Source: Tubulanus polymorphus
Taxonomy: Eukaryota > Nemertea > Palaeonemertea > Tubulaniformes > Tubulanidae
Length of the DNA: 64,000 nt
NCBI RefSeq assembly: GCF_964204645.1
Contig: NC_134031.1
Location: forward strand, 4,757,001 to 4,821,000
Direction: 5' to 3'
This document shows positions 24,999-34,461 of this stretch, one piece after another. The notes under the pieces are model-generated. The model made no database searches and had not been told where the DNA came from. It saw only the letters and a program-made list of their open reading frames with translations. The position numbers and the translations under genes are program-made. The first letter of the stretch is position 1; each line of letters starts with the position of its first letter.

Positions 24999-26329
24999 AC
25001 ACATAATCTCTGATTAATAAGCTACGTTATAGATTTTGGCAGACAACACTCAAACTTTACAGATAAATGTACAACTCAATCGCGCCATTTTTAAGATGAA
25101 ATGTCACAGTGCGACATGACTACAGAACAGTAAGGTAGGTTTAAGCGAAAAGATGAAATCTTAGATGAATGACCACATGCCCCCGGTGTAATCTACTGTC
25201 ACCAATGGCGATCATCCATACAAAAATGGATTTTTTTTTTTTTTTTGGTCACCTCATCCTCTTTGACTGACTTTTCGGCAAGTTTTGCGTTGCAAGTCCC
25301 CTGGCCTATCTCTGCACTGCACTGTTTTCAGTCCATTTCAGGTCAGTCTGTTTTCAGCCCAAGGATATTTATCTGGTCATAATTGCAGAAACTTCAGTTA
25401 GTCCTCGAAAATTTTCCAGTGATGATTCCAGAGTTTAACATGATTTGGTGTAGGCAATTACATCATCGGTTCATAGCATGACAGCACTCCCAGACTTCAC
25501 AGACAAAATACAACACTATCAACAATCATAATTCACTCTCATCTAATTTTGAAAAAAAAACAAATCGCGCCATTTTTAAGATGAAATCTCTGAAGATCGA
25601 ATGACCAAAGTGCATCAAGACTACACAGTGTCAAGGTAGGTTTAAGTGCGAAAAATATGACATCTTGGATGAATAACTACATCTCCTCATTATAATCTTG
25701 TGTCGTCAACTATGGCGACCACGAACATACATACAAAAAATGCATTTGTTTTTGGGTCTCCTCTCTCTCTTCTCTATGACTGATTTTTCAGCAGGTTTTG
25801 CAAGTCCCCTCTCTCTTTGCATTGTTTTAGGTCCAGGATCGTTCATTGGCTGGTTTCAGCCCAAAAAAAACTATCTAATCATAATCGCTGATATTTAAAG
25901 GTGACAGCCCTCCCCAAAAAACCACACTGCCAGTAATCCTGCTTCACACATTTGATGAAGCCTCGCGCCATTTTAGTCGATGATATGTTATTGTATCCTT
26001 TAAAAATTTTTGGAAAAAAAACTCGCGCCATTTTTGAAGATGAAATCACTAAATAATAACCATGCAAATTGTATCAAAACTACACACAGCGTCTTACATA
26101 ATTTTGAATTGAATTGTACATGAGGGTTCTATCGCCTTTGATTCACAGATAAAAGACCGCAGTGAAAGTACCCATACTCGATACATTTGATAAAAACAAT
26201 AGCCATTTTATCAAATGAAAATCTACACCATTTAATTAGACATAATCTTATGAATTACCGCAATACGTCGACATAACTACACAGTACCGATAATAAATTT
26301 TGAAAAAGAACTTGCGCCATCTTTAAGAT

Positions 26330-26500
26330 TTTATGTTTCTCCTAACAGATCGGGTCATTTGTGGACTGCAATAGAATACGTTAACAGTTCCTATCGGGTC
26401 TGTAATGGTTAGCTTGCCCATGACTTAAAATTAGGTAATGTACAGGGAAGAAAGGCCGGATCTACATTAAAGCTCATCAGAAAGGAGAAACACGGTATCA
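26330..26500. mobile_element. TGATACC MITE, copy 2 (left end lost)
   Basis: Interior and right end (GAGAAACACGGTATCA) match 8840-9040. The left terminal repeat is reduced to TGTTTCTCCTAA and abuts the last array monomer. It marks the left breakpoint of the duplicated segment. Confidence 0.75.
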
Positions 26501-26638
26501 TTTCTTTACATCATCATTTTTTTCATTTTCATACAGTCCCTAGAGAGCCAGTGTGTTAGAACTATTATAATAAGCAGTTCTCATTTCCATTCTCCCGGTA
26601 ACGATTCCTTCTGTTTTCTGATTCCTTGTTTTTTCTAG

Positions 26639-26702
26639 TTCCAGAGTTGATGGCGAAACTCGAAAAATCGAAGCTTGGGTGAAAGAAAAGGAAATTTCTT
26701 GA
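26639..26702 (+). pseudogene. UBE4B: frameshifted copy of the last UBE4B exon
   Basis: Preceded by the same TTTTTTCTAG acceptor as the functional exon at 9159. The coding text diverges after VPEL: an 8-bp insertion shifts frame and gives an early TGA, although the original KEKE..S stop context (GAAATTTCTTGA) survives out of frame. No upstream U-box exon is present here, so this is a dead exon copy. Confidence 0.85.
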
Positions 26703-27668
26703 ATACCCGTATCATTTTCACATAAACATGTATCTACATTATTTATTATTTACGATTCTTGTGTCGTTTTACTTAAACTTTTCCTGATTGAAATAGAAAT
26801 TGTCCGCTCTCCTTGTCTGATAATTATGTTAAAAAAACTATATCAAAATGTCCCTCATTCTTCTCTTAGAAATTTTTTTTTACAGATTTGCTGTTTTTAT
26901 TTTTCCGTCTGAATTTTCTGCATAAAATAGGACTAGATATGGGCTGTCTTAGAGCCAAACATTTTTTACACTGCCCGACTCACTCACGATTTGAATTGAG
27001 AAAGCGCCATTTTCATCGTTTGGAACTACCAGGTAATTGGTGAATCCTCGATTGAGTCAACTGTGGAATTGATCATTTCATTTCGTTCCGCCGGTCTTAA
27101 ATTTTATATATGCGTAAGCGTTTAAGGAATGGGTTTTCTTTAAATTTTGTAGGGTTATAACCTAGAAATTCCTGAGATTAGTGTATTTCATGTATTTCTC
27201 TGAGCTATAGATTTATCAGTCTCATTGACTCATAGAAATCGTTACAATTTTCAACTAGATACCTGGCTCTTGAACTATAGTTCAAGAGCCATTTTATAGA
27301 ACAGTTTTAACTTAAACAAGCAAGAGCTGCCTCGCATCAACAAACCATGGACATGGACAAACCATGGACTAGCCCGACTTAAGACTCGTCGATGTTTAAA
27401 GACCATTTAAGCAAACCAAACCACAGAGCTCTCGTTCTTAAAGGTACATATTACAAAACTATGCGATGTAAGAAATACAAGAATATTTTGTGAATCAAAT
27501 AAAACAAAGCGAATAAAAACTATTGAAGTCAGAAAAATGAGTCTTGTCTAAAATAAGTACTTTGCCTTTACTGAACAAAAAAAAACATACACGTTTATTT
27601 TGACCACTTATAGCAACAGAAGAACAAAGATCAATGTCGCCCTTGAAAATTGACATAATGACACATCT

Positions 27669-28021
27669 GTGTATGAATAAATAGTGCCTTTGGAAACTTG
27701 ATTAAGATTGATGATGAGGTTAAAAACGTCGATGTAGTTTGTAGTTCGAGTTCATGTCTTTCTGTCACCTGATTACACGCTGCGTCAATATGTCAGAGCC
27801 ACGAAGATGGAAACAATAAGGTGTACCTGAAGAAAGTAGGCTAGATTACTGATTAACCCAATAAGAACATCAGCTCCAAAATATGGTTTCATATATTCAT
27901 TCGTATATATATATATACACGTACATTATTTTGATCGGTAAATGGATGAAACCGTAAGATTTCAAAGATATCCAAATTACCGGTACCACCCCAAAGCGTA
28001 AATACAGCCGAATAAAGAATG
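27669..28021. other. spacer between the UBE4B duplicate and the LRR gene
   Basis: Contains a short (TA)n run at 27906-27917. Part is probably the 3'UTR of the minus-strand LRR gene; AATAAA on the minus strand is seen only further left, at about 27594. No gene seen. Confidence 0.4.
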
Positions 28022-29257
28022 TTAGTAAATGTTTACGAACAAGGCGAGCATCAATGCGCTGCAGAAAAAATCCGGGATCTTGAAAACCGTTGCTCCAGAC
28101 TCAACGAATTTGTACGCGGTACAGTTTCCTCGCATTTTCATGAAGTCTCGCGGTTTACGCCATATTTTACAGTCACAATCGTAGTCCATACCCAGTACTT
28201 TATTACCGCCGCATTTTTTCGAGGCGTACCGCAAAAACGGTATGACGAACGGCTGGAAAATGTGTTTATTAAACAACAAATCGTATCTCTCGAATTCGTC
28301 CGGGGTGTGGCACACCCCTCGTACTGTGAATGTTTCGTATTTCAGAAGGTCGTACAACTCGCAACCGCAATGTATCGGGTTGTCGTCCAGGTAAAGGGTC
28401 GAATGCTCAAATCGACAAGGGTCGGTGACGAAATTAACTGACGTTAGATTGTTCGAGCTCAGATCGACGAAGATCGGCAAAGATGCGTTGGCGAATGCGG
28501 CGTCGGAGATGGACGACATCCCGTTCGAGGAGAACCCGTAATGAGTGTGTTTGTTGTTCGGTAGACCGGCTAGCGAATCGTTGTCCAAATATAGAATCGA
28601 GTTGTAACTTAAATCAATCCAATCCAGACTTCGAAGCGGCGATAGCGATTCTCTGGGTACGTCCCTAAGCCTCGTTCCTTGCAAGCATATCGACGTGAGG
28701 CTATTTTCGAGACCGCGAAAAGATGCGGACGTGAGGGTTAACGGGTTAAAACTGATATCGAGCCGGTCGAGATTTCGTACGGACATGAAAGCTCCGTCTG
28801 GAATGTTGGTGATGAAATTCTGACGCAGGTCTAGTCTGGTCAAATTAGGCGTATGTTGAAAAACGACGGGGAATGCGTTCATACGACATTTCACCATACT
28901 GAGCTTTTGGAGTCCGTCGATTCCGGCAAAAGCTTCCGCGTCGATTCGCCGTATCGGATTGTTATCTAGATTGATTTCTTTGATACTCATTCCTTCGAAT
29001 GAGAATCTATCGATGGTTGTTATGTGATTGAAGTTCAATTCGAGACTCGTAACCGGCAACGAGAAATTACGATATTTGAGATTCGGAACGTGACTAAGAT
29101 TTCGATACCTACAGCTGACGATGCGCTCGACTTTGCGGTTAAGCATTTTCTGGGTAGTACAGTCGCAAGGTCGAACGTCTGTGCAACCAGCACTTATCAG
29201 AATCTGCATCGATAAAATGAGCAGTGAAAAGAACTCAAATGTTTTTGACGATGCCAT
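28022..29257 (-). CDS. secreted or GPI-anchored leucine-rich-repeat protein
   Basis: One 411-residue uninterrupted ORF. Residues 1 to about 24 form a signal peptide (FFSLLILSMQILIS core) and are followed by a cysteine-rich LRR N-cap (CTDVRPCDC..VSC). About seven LRRs follow (LELNFNHITTIDRFSF, INLDNNPIRRIDAEAF, LDLRQNFITNIPDGAF, LDISFNPLTL, IDLSYNSILYLDNDSL, VDLSSNNLTSV). An LRR C-cap begins NPIHCGCELYDLLKY with later cysteines, then a second Cys cluster (YDCDCKIW). The last residues (FFCSALMLALFVNIY) are hydrophobic with no basic tail, which suggests a GPI-attachment signal rather than a transmembrane receptor. Such proteins usually act in cell adhesion or innate recognition; the ligand cannot be inferred. 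N-glycosylation sites (NLT, NAS, NCT) fit secretion. Stop TAA at 28022-28024. Confidence 0.88.
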   Translation of the reverse strand: MASSKTFEFFSLLILSMQILISAGCTDVRPCDCTTQKMLNRKVERIVSCRYRNLSHVPNLKYRNFSLPVTSLELNFNHITTIDRFSFEGMSIKEINLDNNPIRRIDAEAFAGIDGLQKLSMVKCRMNAFPVVFQHTPNLTRLDLRQNFITNIPDGAFMSVRNLDRLDISFNPLTLTSASFRGLENSLTSICLQGTRLRDVPRESLSPLRSLDWIDLSYNSILYLDNDSLAGLPNNKHTHYGFSSNGMSSISDAAFANASLPIFVDLSSNNLTSVNFVTDPCRFEHSTLYLDDNPIHCGCELYDLLKYETFTVRGVCHTPDEFERYDLLFNKHIFQPFVIPFLRYASKKCGGNKVLGMDYDCDCKIWRKPRDFMKMRGNCTAYKFVESGATVFKIPDFFCSALMLALFVNIY

Positions 29258-29696
29258 TTTTTGTCTTTAAGAACTACTCGATGTCAGACTCAATCATCCA
29301 TAATTACGCATTCTTTGTTTTCTGAAAGAAAAAATCCGATGGTTAATGCAGAGTCAGGAATGAAATAGTCTTCATAGCCCGGGGTCAGTTCCTATTCAAT
29401 TCAAGATACGACAGGATCGGCGAGGCAAACGCGCAGCTACGATGCCGATGGTACGCTTACACGTGTAGCACTTATGGTATAATTGCTAATCGTTTTTAAT
29501 TACAATCTGGCTTCTGAATTCGAAACATAGCTACAGGAAACATCTCCGACTTCATAAAACTACGGCTAATTGCGATAAACACGACACTGAAGGCGTTTTC
29601 CTTTCATATAGCAGCGCACTGGGTCGATCAACTGCGATATGGTTTTTCAGAAGAATAAATTGTGCGGTTAAGAAAATGCACCGTGCCTAAAAACCT

Positions 29697-29814
29697 GGGC
29701 CCGGTTTTATAGACTGGTATTATCTTTAAGCCGCGGGTCAACTCGACTGAACATGAATTAAGTTACCCCCCCCCCCCTGAGTTAAAGTTAATACCAGTCT
29801 ATAAAACCGAGCCC
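29697..29814. mobile_element. foldback MITE (GGGCCCGGTTTTATAGACTG)
   Basis: 118 bp. Left arm GGGCCCGGTTTTATAGACTG and right arm CAGTCTATAAAACCGAGCCC pair with one mismatch, continuing GTATTA/TAATAC, around a poly-C loop. A related fragment begins at about 60829. Confidence 0.85.
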
Positions 29815-30354
29815 TGATTATTTTCCATCCCCAAAATCCCAACTCGATGAAGGTCTCGAAATACTTTTAAGGCGTTCACGCCGCTGTTAGCGACTGTATA
29901 ATTGTCACGGCTTACGTTGTAATATTATATTTAATTTGATCAGTGGTATACCCGGTATAAGAGTGCGGTCAAATTATTAATTTCCGTCGCAACTCTTAAC
30001 GTCTTAATATCAGTGAGTCCGCAATAGAAGTACCCGCCTAAACCCGGTTACACACAGCGAAACTAGAATTTTGTATAAAAGCAGATTTCAGAAAAAAAAA
30101 CAAAGTCAAGGAATTATCGTCGTATATTTGCCGATTCATAGATCACGTAATGAATTCAATTCGATACATTTTCAATCGGAGGGCCCGACCTTTAAAATAC
30201 AAAATGCTAAATTTTCATCAACTATTGAATAAGTTAATAAGACCGTGCGCCGCACGAAGCAACACAAAACAACGAATTCAAACGTCACTTCGTTGAATGC
30301 ATTGGAGGTAACCTTCAAGGAATCCTTATTGTTATGAGGATTGGTTTTGAGACG

Positions 30355-30620
30355 AGATGCGATATAATAATAATAATATTTTATTTACAAATTAAATTAC
30401 AATATAAAGTTGTAGGATTTACAAAATATTGTAAAATAGGACGTTGGACGACGGGTGAAGTTAAAATAAACTTATTACCTGAGAGGCCCAGTCGCCCACA
30501 CACTCACATTCACGCCCCATTCATACATACAAGTTACATGACAAAAACATTCAACATAGAAAATATGATGATTCCAGGATATACAGTGTATTAGATTGAT
30601 CAATTAGAAGTACATAATTT
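30355..30620 (-). repeat. possible non-LTR retrotransposon 3' tail, reverse orientation
   Basis: Starts with an (AAT)n run and ATTTTATTTACAAATTAAAT, which on the minus strand reads as an A/T-rich 3' end with a microsatellite tail. A GC-richer body follows (GAGAGGCCCAGTCGCCCACA). No reverse-transcriptase remnant visible. Confidence 0.3.
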
Positions 30621-30977
30621 CATCTAAACATATTGGGAAATGAGATAATTTTTTTTTTACACTGCTTTTGTTTTTTCATCATGAATGACGCAGCCTGATT
30701 CTTGAGTTTCCGAAAACCCGTATAAAACGTTAACTTTCGTGTTGATTGGTTATATTTAAAACGTGCCCTTTTTGTTCCTTTCCAAAGGATCGCGAGGAAA
30801 GATTTATATCGCAATGATTTTTGGCGATGGGCAGCATCAGCGGGTATTTCAATTTTACCGTGAATCTTTCCTTCCGTGAATCTACTGTTTTTAGTACATG
30901 TTTGCGTGGGCTCAGAATTTTCGGCGAGGTCTATTTTCTAGGTATTATTGTTATCATCAGGTGCTAACAATCTATTA

Positions 30978-31252
30978 TTACCTCCTTGAGCACTGCGCCT
31001 TTACTGCCTCGGAGGTTTATGAGAGACTGGGCAGACCTACGAGTAATCAGGTCAGACATCGTTCCGTATGATAATCCACTAGTCAGTTCATTGAAAATGA
31101 AAAGCAGTTCACGCTCGGTGCTGAAGATTCTGAAGAATCGACGATTCAAGGAATCGGACATTTCATTGCTCATTTTCATTCTTATCACATGCCTGTTCGT
31201 CCGAGTCAACATTCATGAATTCTTTATTGCGAAGAGCTTTGGCACCCGATGC
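30978..31252 (-). other. coding-like island of unknown identity
   Basis: On the minus strand an acceptor-like TATTTTAG (edge near 31252) and a donor-like AAGGAG|GTAATA (edge near 30978) bracket an open frame from ATG 31210-31212. It reads RRFFRIFSTERELLFIFNEL, then TSGLSYGTMSDLITRRSAQS and LINLRGSKGAVLKE. Composition resembles protein more than its surroundings. It could be an exon of a nested gene, an alternative first exon, or a transposon scrap. Confidence 0.28.
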
Positions 31253-32275
31253 CTAAAATACCTACTCGATTTATATATAATAATTATAATGTTGGATTTC
31301 TCTGATAATTGGATTCGCGAAATTAAGTATTTTTTCACGCTAAAATAGTATCATAAACGATAAAAACTTCTTGAGGGTCTATATGTTTTCAAAAATAGAA
31401 ATATCACGCTCGAGCTTATTTCCATGCAATATTGATGACCGAACTGATCGAATTTTACGAGGTTCATCTTCGAGTTTATCATCAGATTTATCTGGCGTTA
31501 TGTGTGCATTATTAAAACAGCAACTGTGCCGCTGAAATATTACTGCGTCGTAAATCGTACACTACACGCGGTTGTGTACCCGCGACACCATCCGCGTCAG
31601 CGTTCGGTGACAAAATGAAAAATGGTGAAATTGACCTTGTTCCGATCGGGGAGAACACACGTAGATAGCAGACGAAAAGAAGTGATTCTAGTGCTCCTAT
31701 TAGATGTTCAATAAAAGCGGCATTGAGAACAAAAAACCGGCCGGATCACGGCGTGGAATAAACACAAATTTTACACTCGATTTACTAACATTATGACGCG
31801 CACTCAATCAAACCTTTTACTCGCTATCCGACTCAAACTAAAAACGTCGAAAACACACTTACAATCTATACACGGGGATATAAACTTCGGTCTGGTATCG
31901 ACACACATATTCTGTTAAAAAAGAAAACGTTCCAAAATCGACCGAAAAAAAATCATTTTATCGTATAGTACTAAAAAGATAAGAAATCAATGAAACTGCA
32001 AAACAAATTTAAACAGATCTGGAGGTTGCGCTAACTAGCGCCATTCATAAGCAAAACTGCCCACTCAAACACGAATTACAGACATTAATAATTAATTATG
32101 AGATCATATTTTCAAAAACAAAAGTGAAAATTCGAACGAAGGATTTGGCAATTTCTGAATGAATAATTAGAGCTTACGTATTCTGCATTTCTTATCCAAA
32201 AGAAAACCACTAAGATTTAATTAAGTCGACATTTAATACTTTGACTTAGAATGAAGTTTTCAGACGGGTACTTAC

Positions 32276-32470
32276 CATATTCCCGTTTGACGGCAGGAAA
32301 CCGAGTGAATGTCTTTCTGGTGTATCAGTCACACTTAAACTGTAAATGCCACGACGCTTCGATCAAGAATCCCGGCCGTAGAACTTAATTGCGCCACAGC
32401 CGCAGAAAAACAGACTCTCTAACAAGTACTGCAAATTTACAGTTTCTCACCACGAAAAAATGTTTGCGGC
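32276..32470 (-). promoter_or_regulatory. probable 5'UTR exon and promoter of the LRR gene
   Basis: On the minus strand a strong donor (ATATG|GTAAGT, exon edge 32276) faces a strong acceptor (TTTTTTCTTTCAG, exon edge 29321) 64 bases upstream of the LRR start codon. TATATAA lies at 32501-32507 in the right orientation, about 30 bases before the presumed start. This would make a two-exon transcript with a ~2.95-kb 5'UTR intron. The pairing is inferred from signals only. Confidence 0.5.
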
Positions 32471-32507
32471 GAAACGAAACAATTGGTCTCGAGAAATTAG
32501 TTATATA

Positions 32508-34300
32508 TGGGTATCGTTAAATGGCTGATCATGCTTTGGTCAAGGTTAACGCGTCCTGTTTTTCAGGTCAATCCTAATCGTGACCTGTGATTTTCGTTAA
32601 AATCCATCAGCGAAACCGAGAATCAACAACATCCTCCGGAACGACAAATTATCGTCGTCCACACATCAGAGATTATTCCCTGGAGTAAAACGTGACTAGT
32701 GTAAGAAGACTAAACAACGGGTTCGCGCGCGTATTGCCTTAATCAAGAAGGAAAGGGATCCCGTCGCATCGGCAATGCACGCGAGAATCGTATATTTTTG
32801 TTTTCTTTTGATTTTACTTAGCGCCGATGCCCGTAAAGCGGACAATTTTTAAAGCTTGAACAAAATATCAGACGTTTCTGAATTTTATTGTCGCGTCACA
32901 TCACGCGTATGTCTTTACAGCAGATATTTGTAGCCGCCATTGCCGAACGCCGCGGACAGTTGGTTGATGTCTAATAATCTCACTCGGTGCAGAATCGAAC
33001 GTGTTGATTTGGCTTTATCATCATTCAAATACCACCGGACATCATCGAATTAGCCGACATCGACGACATATAGATCTTATTAAACTAACTATCTTTCCAG
33101 GCCCAGTCGAAGGGGCTTCGGGGATAGCGAACGAACCCCATGATATGAAATAAGGGTTTCACAGTAGTCAAATTTGTATCTCATATTTATCAGTAAAATA
33201 ACATATTCACAGGCAGCATGAGATGGTTTGTAATAGACACTATATTAGTTTAGTTATAATTAACATTGCAGTCATCAGGGTTTAACAGTTTTAGCTTCAC
33301 CCCTAAAATTTTCAAAATATCCTTCAAAAGGTCAGTGTTAAAACATTCGGGTCACGATTTTTCAAAATTTTGATATGATTTTTATATTTTTTAGAAAATG
33401 AAAAGTAATCCATTCTCTGCTACAAATTTAGATTATCTAAAAAATCATATTCAAGATCTGTCATTTCTTTTTCAATATGAAAGTGCCCCCTTTTCACAGT
33501 TGAAAAGTGTCAACTCCCCTTCCCCCAAAAAATTAAGATCGGCACAGGCTGCTTCCCGTCACCCGTCAAGGGATTCGATCTTCGAACTCACTAGCTATAG
33601 CCGTTCCCTGGACCCTTTGACCTGGTGATTAGACTGGTTGCCTGCGTTCGCAAACTGAAGGTAGACACCGGCAACCAGTCTACATCGCGAGTCATTACTA
33701 GTAGACTGGTGACCGGTCTCTACCTTATTGAATGTGACAGTCAACCAGTCTATATCATTGCGCTTGTAATAAACGACATCAGGCTTCTGTTGGATTTCCC
33801 GTTAAATGGACCAATCAGCGAACGTTTTAGTGAACAAGGAAGAATTTCACAAGTTGATATATGACGTCATGCGCAAAAGTGCCAGTAATGGAACCACGCG
33901 GCGGGGGCTGGTGGAAGCGAGTTCGGGAGCGAAACTGGGTCCCTGGCAAGCGAGGATATCTTGGCCATTTCAAACTGTGAGATAATGCTCAAAGAAAATA
34001 TATTTCATTCTCGTATAGGTCTATACATCGAGATCTCTTTTCGAATAATAGAAAAATAAATGGTTTTAACCAGGGTGAAATTTTATTCTTTTATACGTGC
34101 GCCGATACAAATAGAAATCAGTATCATTGAAATCAATCTAAACTAAGAGAATCATTAAATCATTGATTCTTACTACAATTATTTTACAATTTATGGTCAG
34201 AAATAAACTCAGAAAGTAGATAATTTTAGGTTACAAAATGTTTATACCTCACTACAGTTTTGACAACGACTACAAGACAATATGAGTATGAATTTACATT
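32508..34300. other. intergenic region between the LRR and TRIM genes
   Basis: Apart from hairpins at 33629-33760, nothing with coding or repeat structure is evident. The ORFs at 33398-33864 are AT-driven or run through the hairpins. Confidence 0.45.
33629..33760. repeat. two adjacent AGACTGGTT hairpins
   Basis: AGACTGGTTGCC pairs with GGCAACCAGTCT (33631-33683). TAGACTGGTGACCGG pairs imperfectly with CAGTCAACCAGTCTA (33701-33756). Same family as 14147-14188. Confidence 0.65.
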
Positions 34301-34305
34301 AACGA

Positions 34306-34311
34306 TTTATT
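34306..34311 (-). terminator. polyadenylation signal AATAAA for the 34462 exon
   Basis: Minus-strand AATAAA about 150 bases after the TGA at 34462-34464. It supports this exon being a true 3' terminal exon. Confidence 0.5.
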
Positions 34312-34461
34312 TGAGTGTATTTGATTCGTATGAATAACGTTAAATCGTTACAAATTCTAAAATGATTCGAAATAACGTCGTTATCGTATCATAATCATTA
34401 CTAGTTACAGTGCCGGAAACCACGTATCGCATCAGAACTTGGTGAGTAAATGACTACAAGA

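Larger units (their letters stand above)
16130..26300. repeat. tandem array of ~1.79-kb higher-order units (about 5.7 copies)
   Basis: Five copies of a landmark ORF start at 17507, 19291, 21084, 22870 and 24657, spacing 1784, 1793, 1786 and 1787. The block CGCGCCATTTTTAAGATGAA followed by ATCTCTG recurs near 16604, 18408, 20196, 21989, 23766 and 25563. Units differ by scattered substitutions, small indels and A/T-run length. Each unit is composite: at least two ~475-bp segments begin TCGCGCCATTTTTAAGATGA and share an order (GGTAGGTTTAAG, ATACAAAAATG, AGTTTTGCAAGTCCC-like, TTTCAGCCCA, TGACAGC..TCCC), plus shorter relatives CTCGCGCCATTTTAGTC and ACTCGCGCCATTTTTGAAG. The left edge is degenerate; the right edge runs into the truncated MITE at 26330. 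Confidence 0.93.
26330..27668 (+). repeat. diverged duplicate of the UBE4B 3' end and downstream flank
   Basis: Colinear with 8840-10055 and then about 12990-13435: truncated TGATACC MITE, last-intron sequence, last exon, 3'UTR (ACATTATTTATTATTTACGA), AGATATGGGCTGTCTTAGAG, CCTCGATTGAGTCAACTGTG, and further on ATGCGAT..CAAGAATATT and GTCGCCCTTG. Some elements of the first copy (AGGGCCGTA MITE, Harbinger MITE, LINE-like tail) are missing. Same orientation as the source, on the far side of the tandem array. Confidence 0.88.
29322..32275 (-). other. inferred 5'UTR intron of the LRR gene
   Basis: Holds a foldback MITE (29697-29814), a possible LINE tail (30355-30620) and a coding-like island on the minus strand (30978-31252). 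The remainder is AT-rich and shows nothing recognisable. Confidence 0.4.

Noticed and set aside
16130-26300. Array considered as CRISPR, rRNA or histone-type gene repeat
   Set aside because: Units are far too long for CRISPR, contain no rRNA-like sequence, and the only shared ORF has no recognisable conserved protein.
28019-28441. 140-codon plus-strand ORF
   Set aside because: Antisense shadow of the LRR coding region; the minus-strand frame has signal peptide, LRRs and caps.
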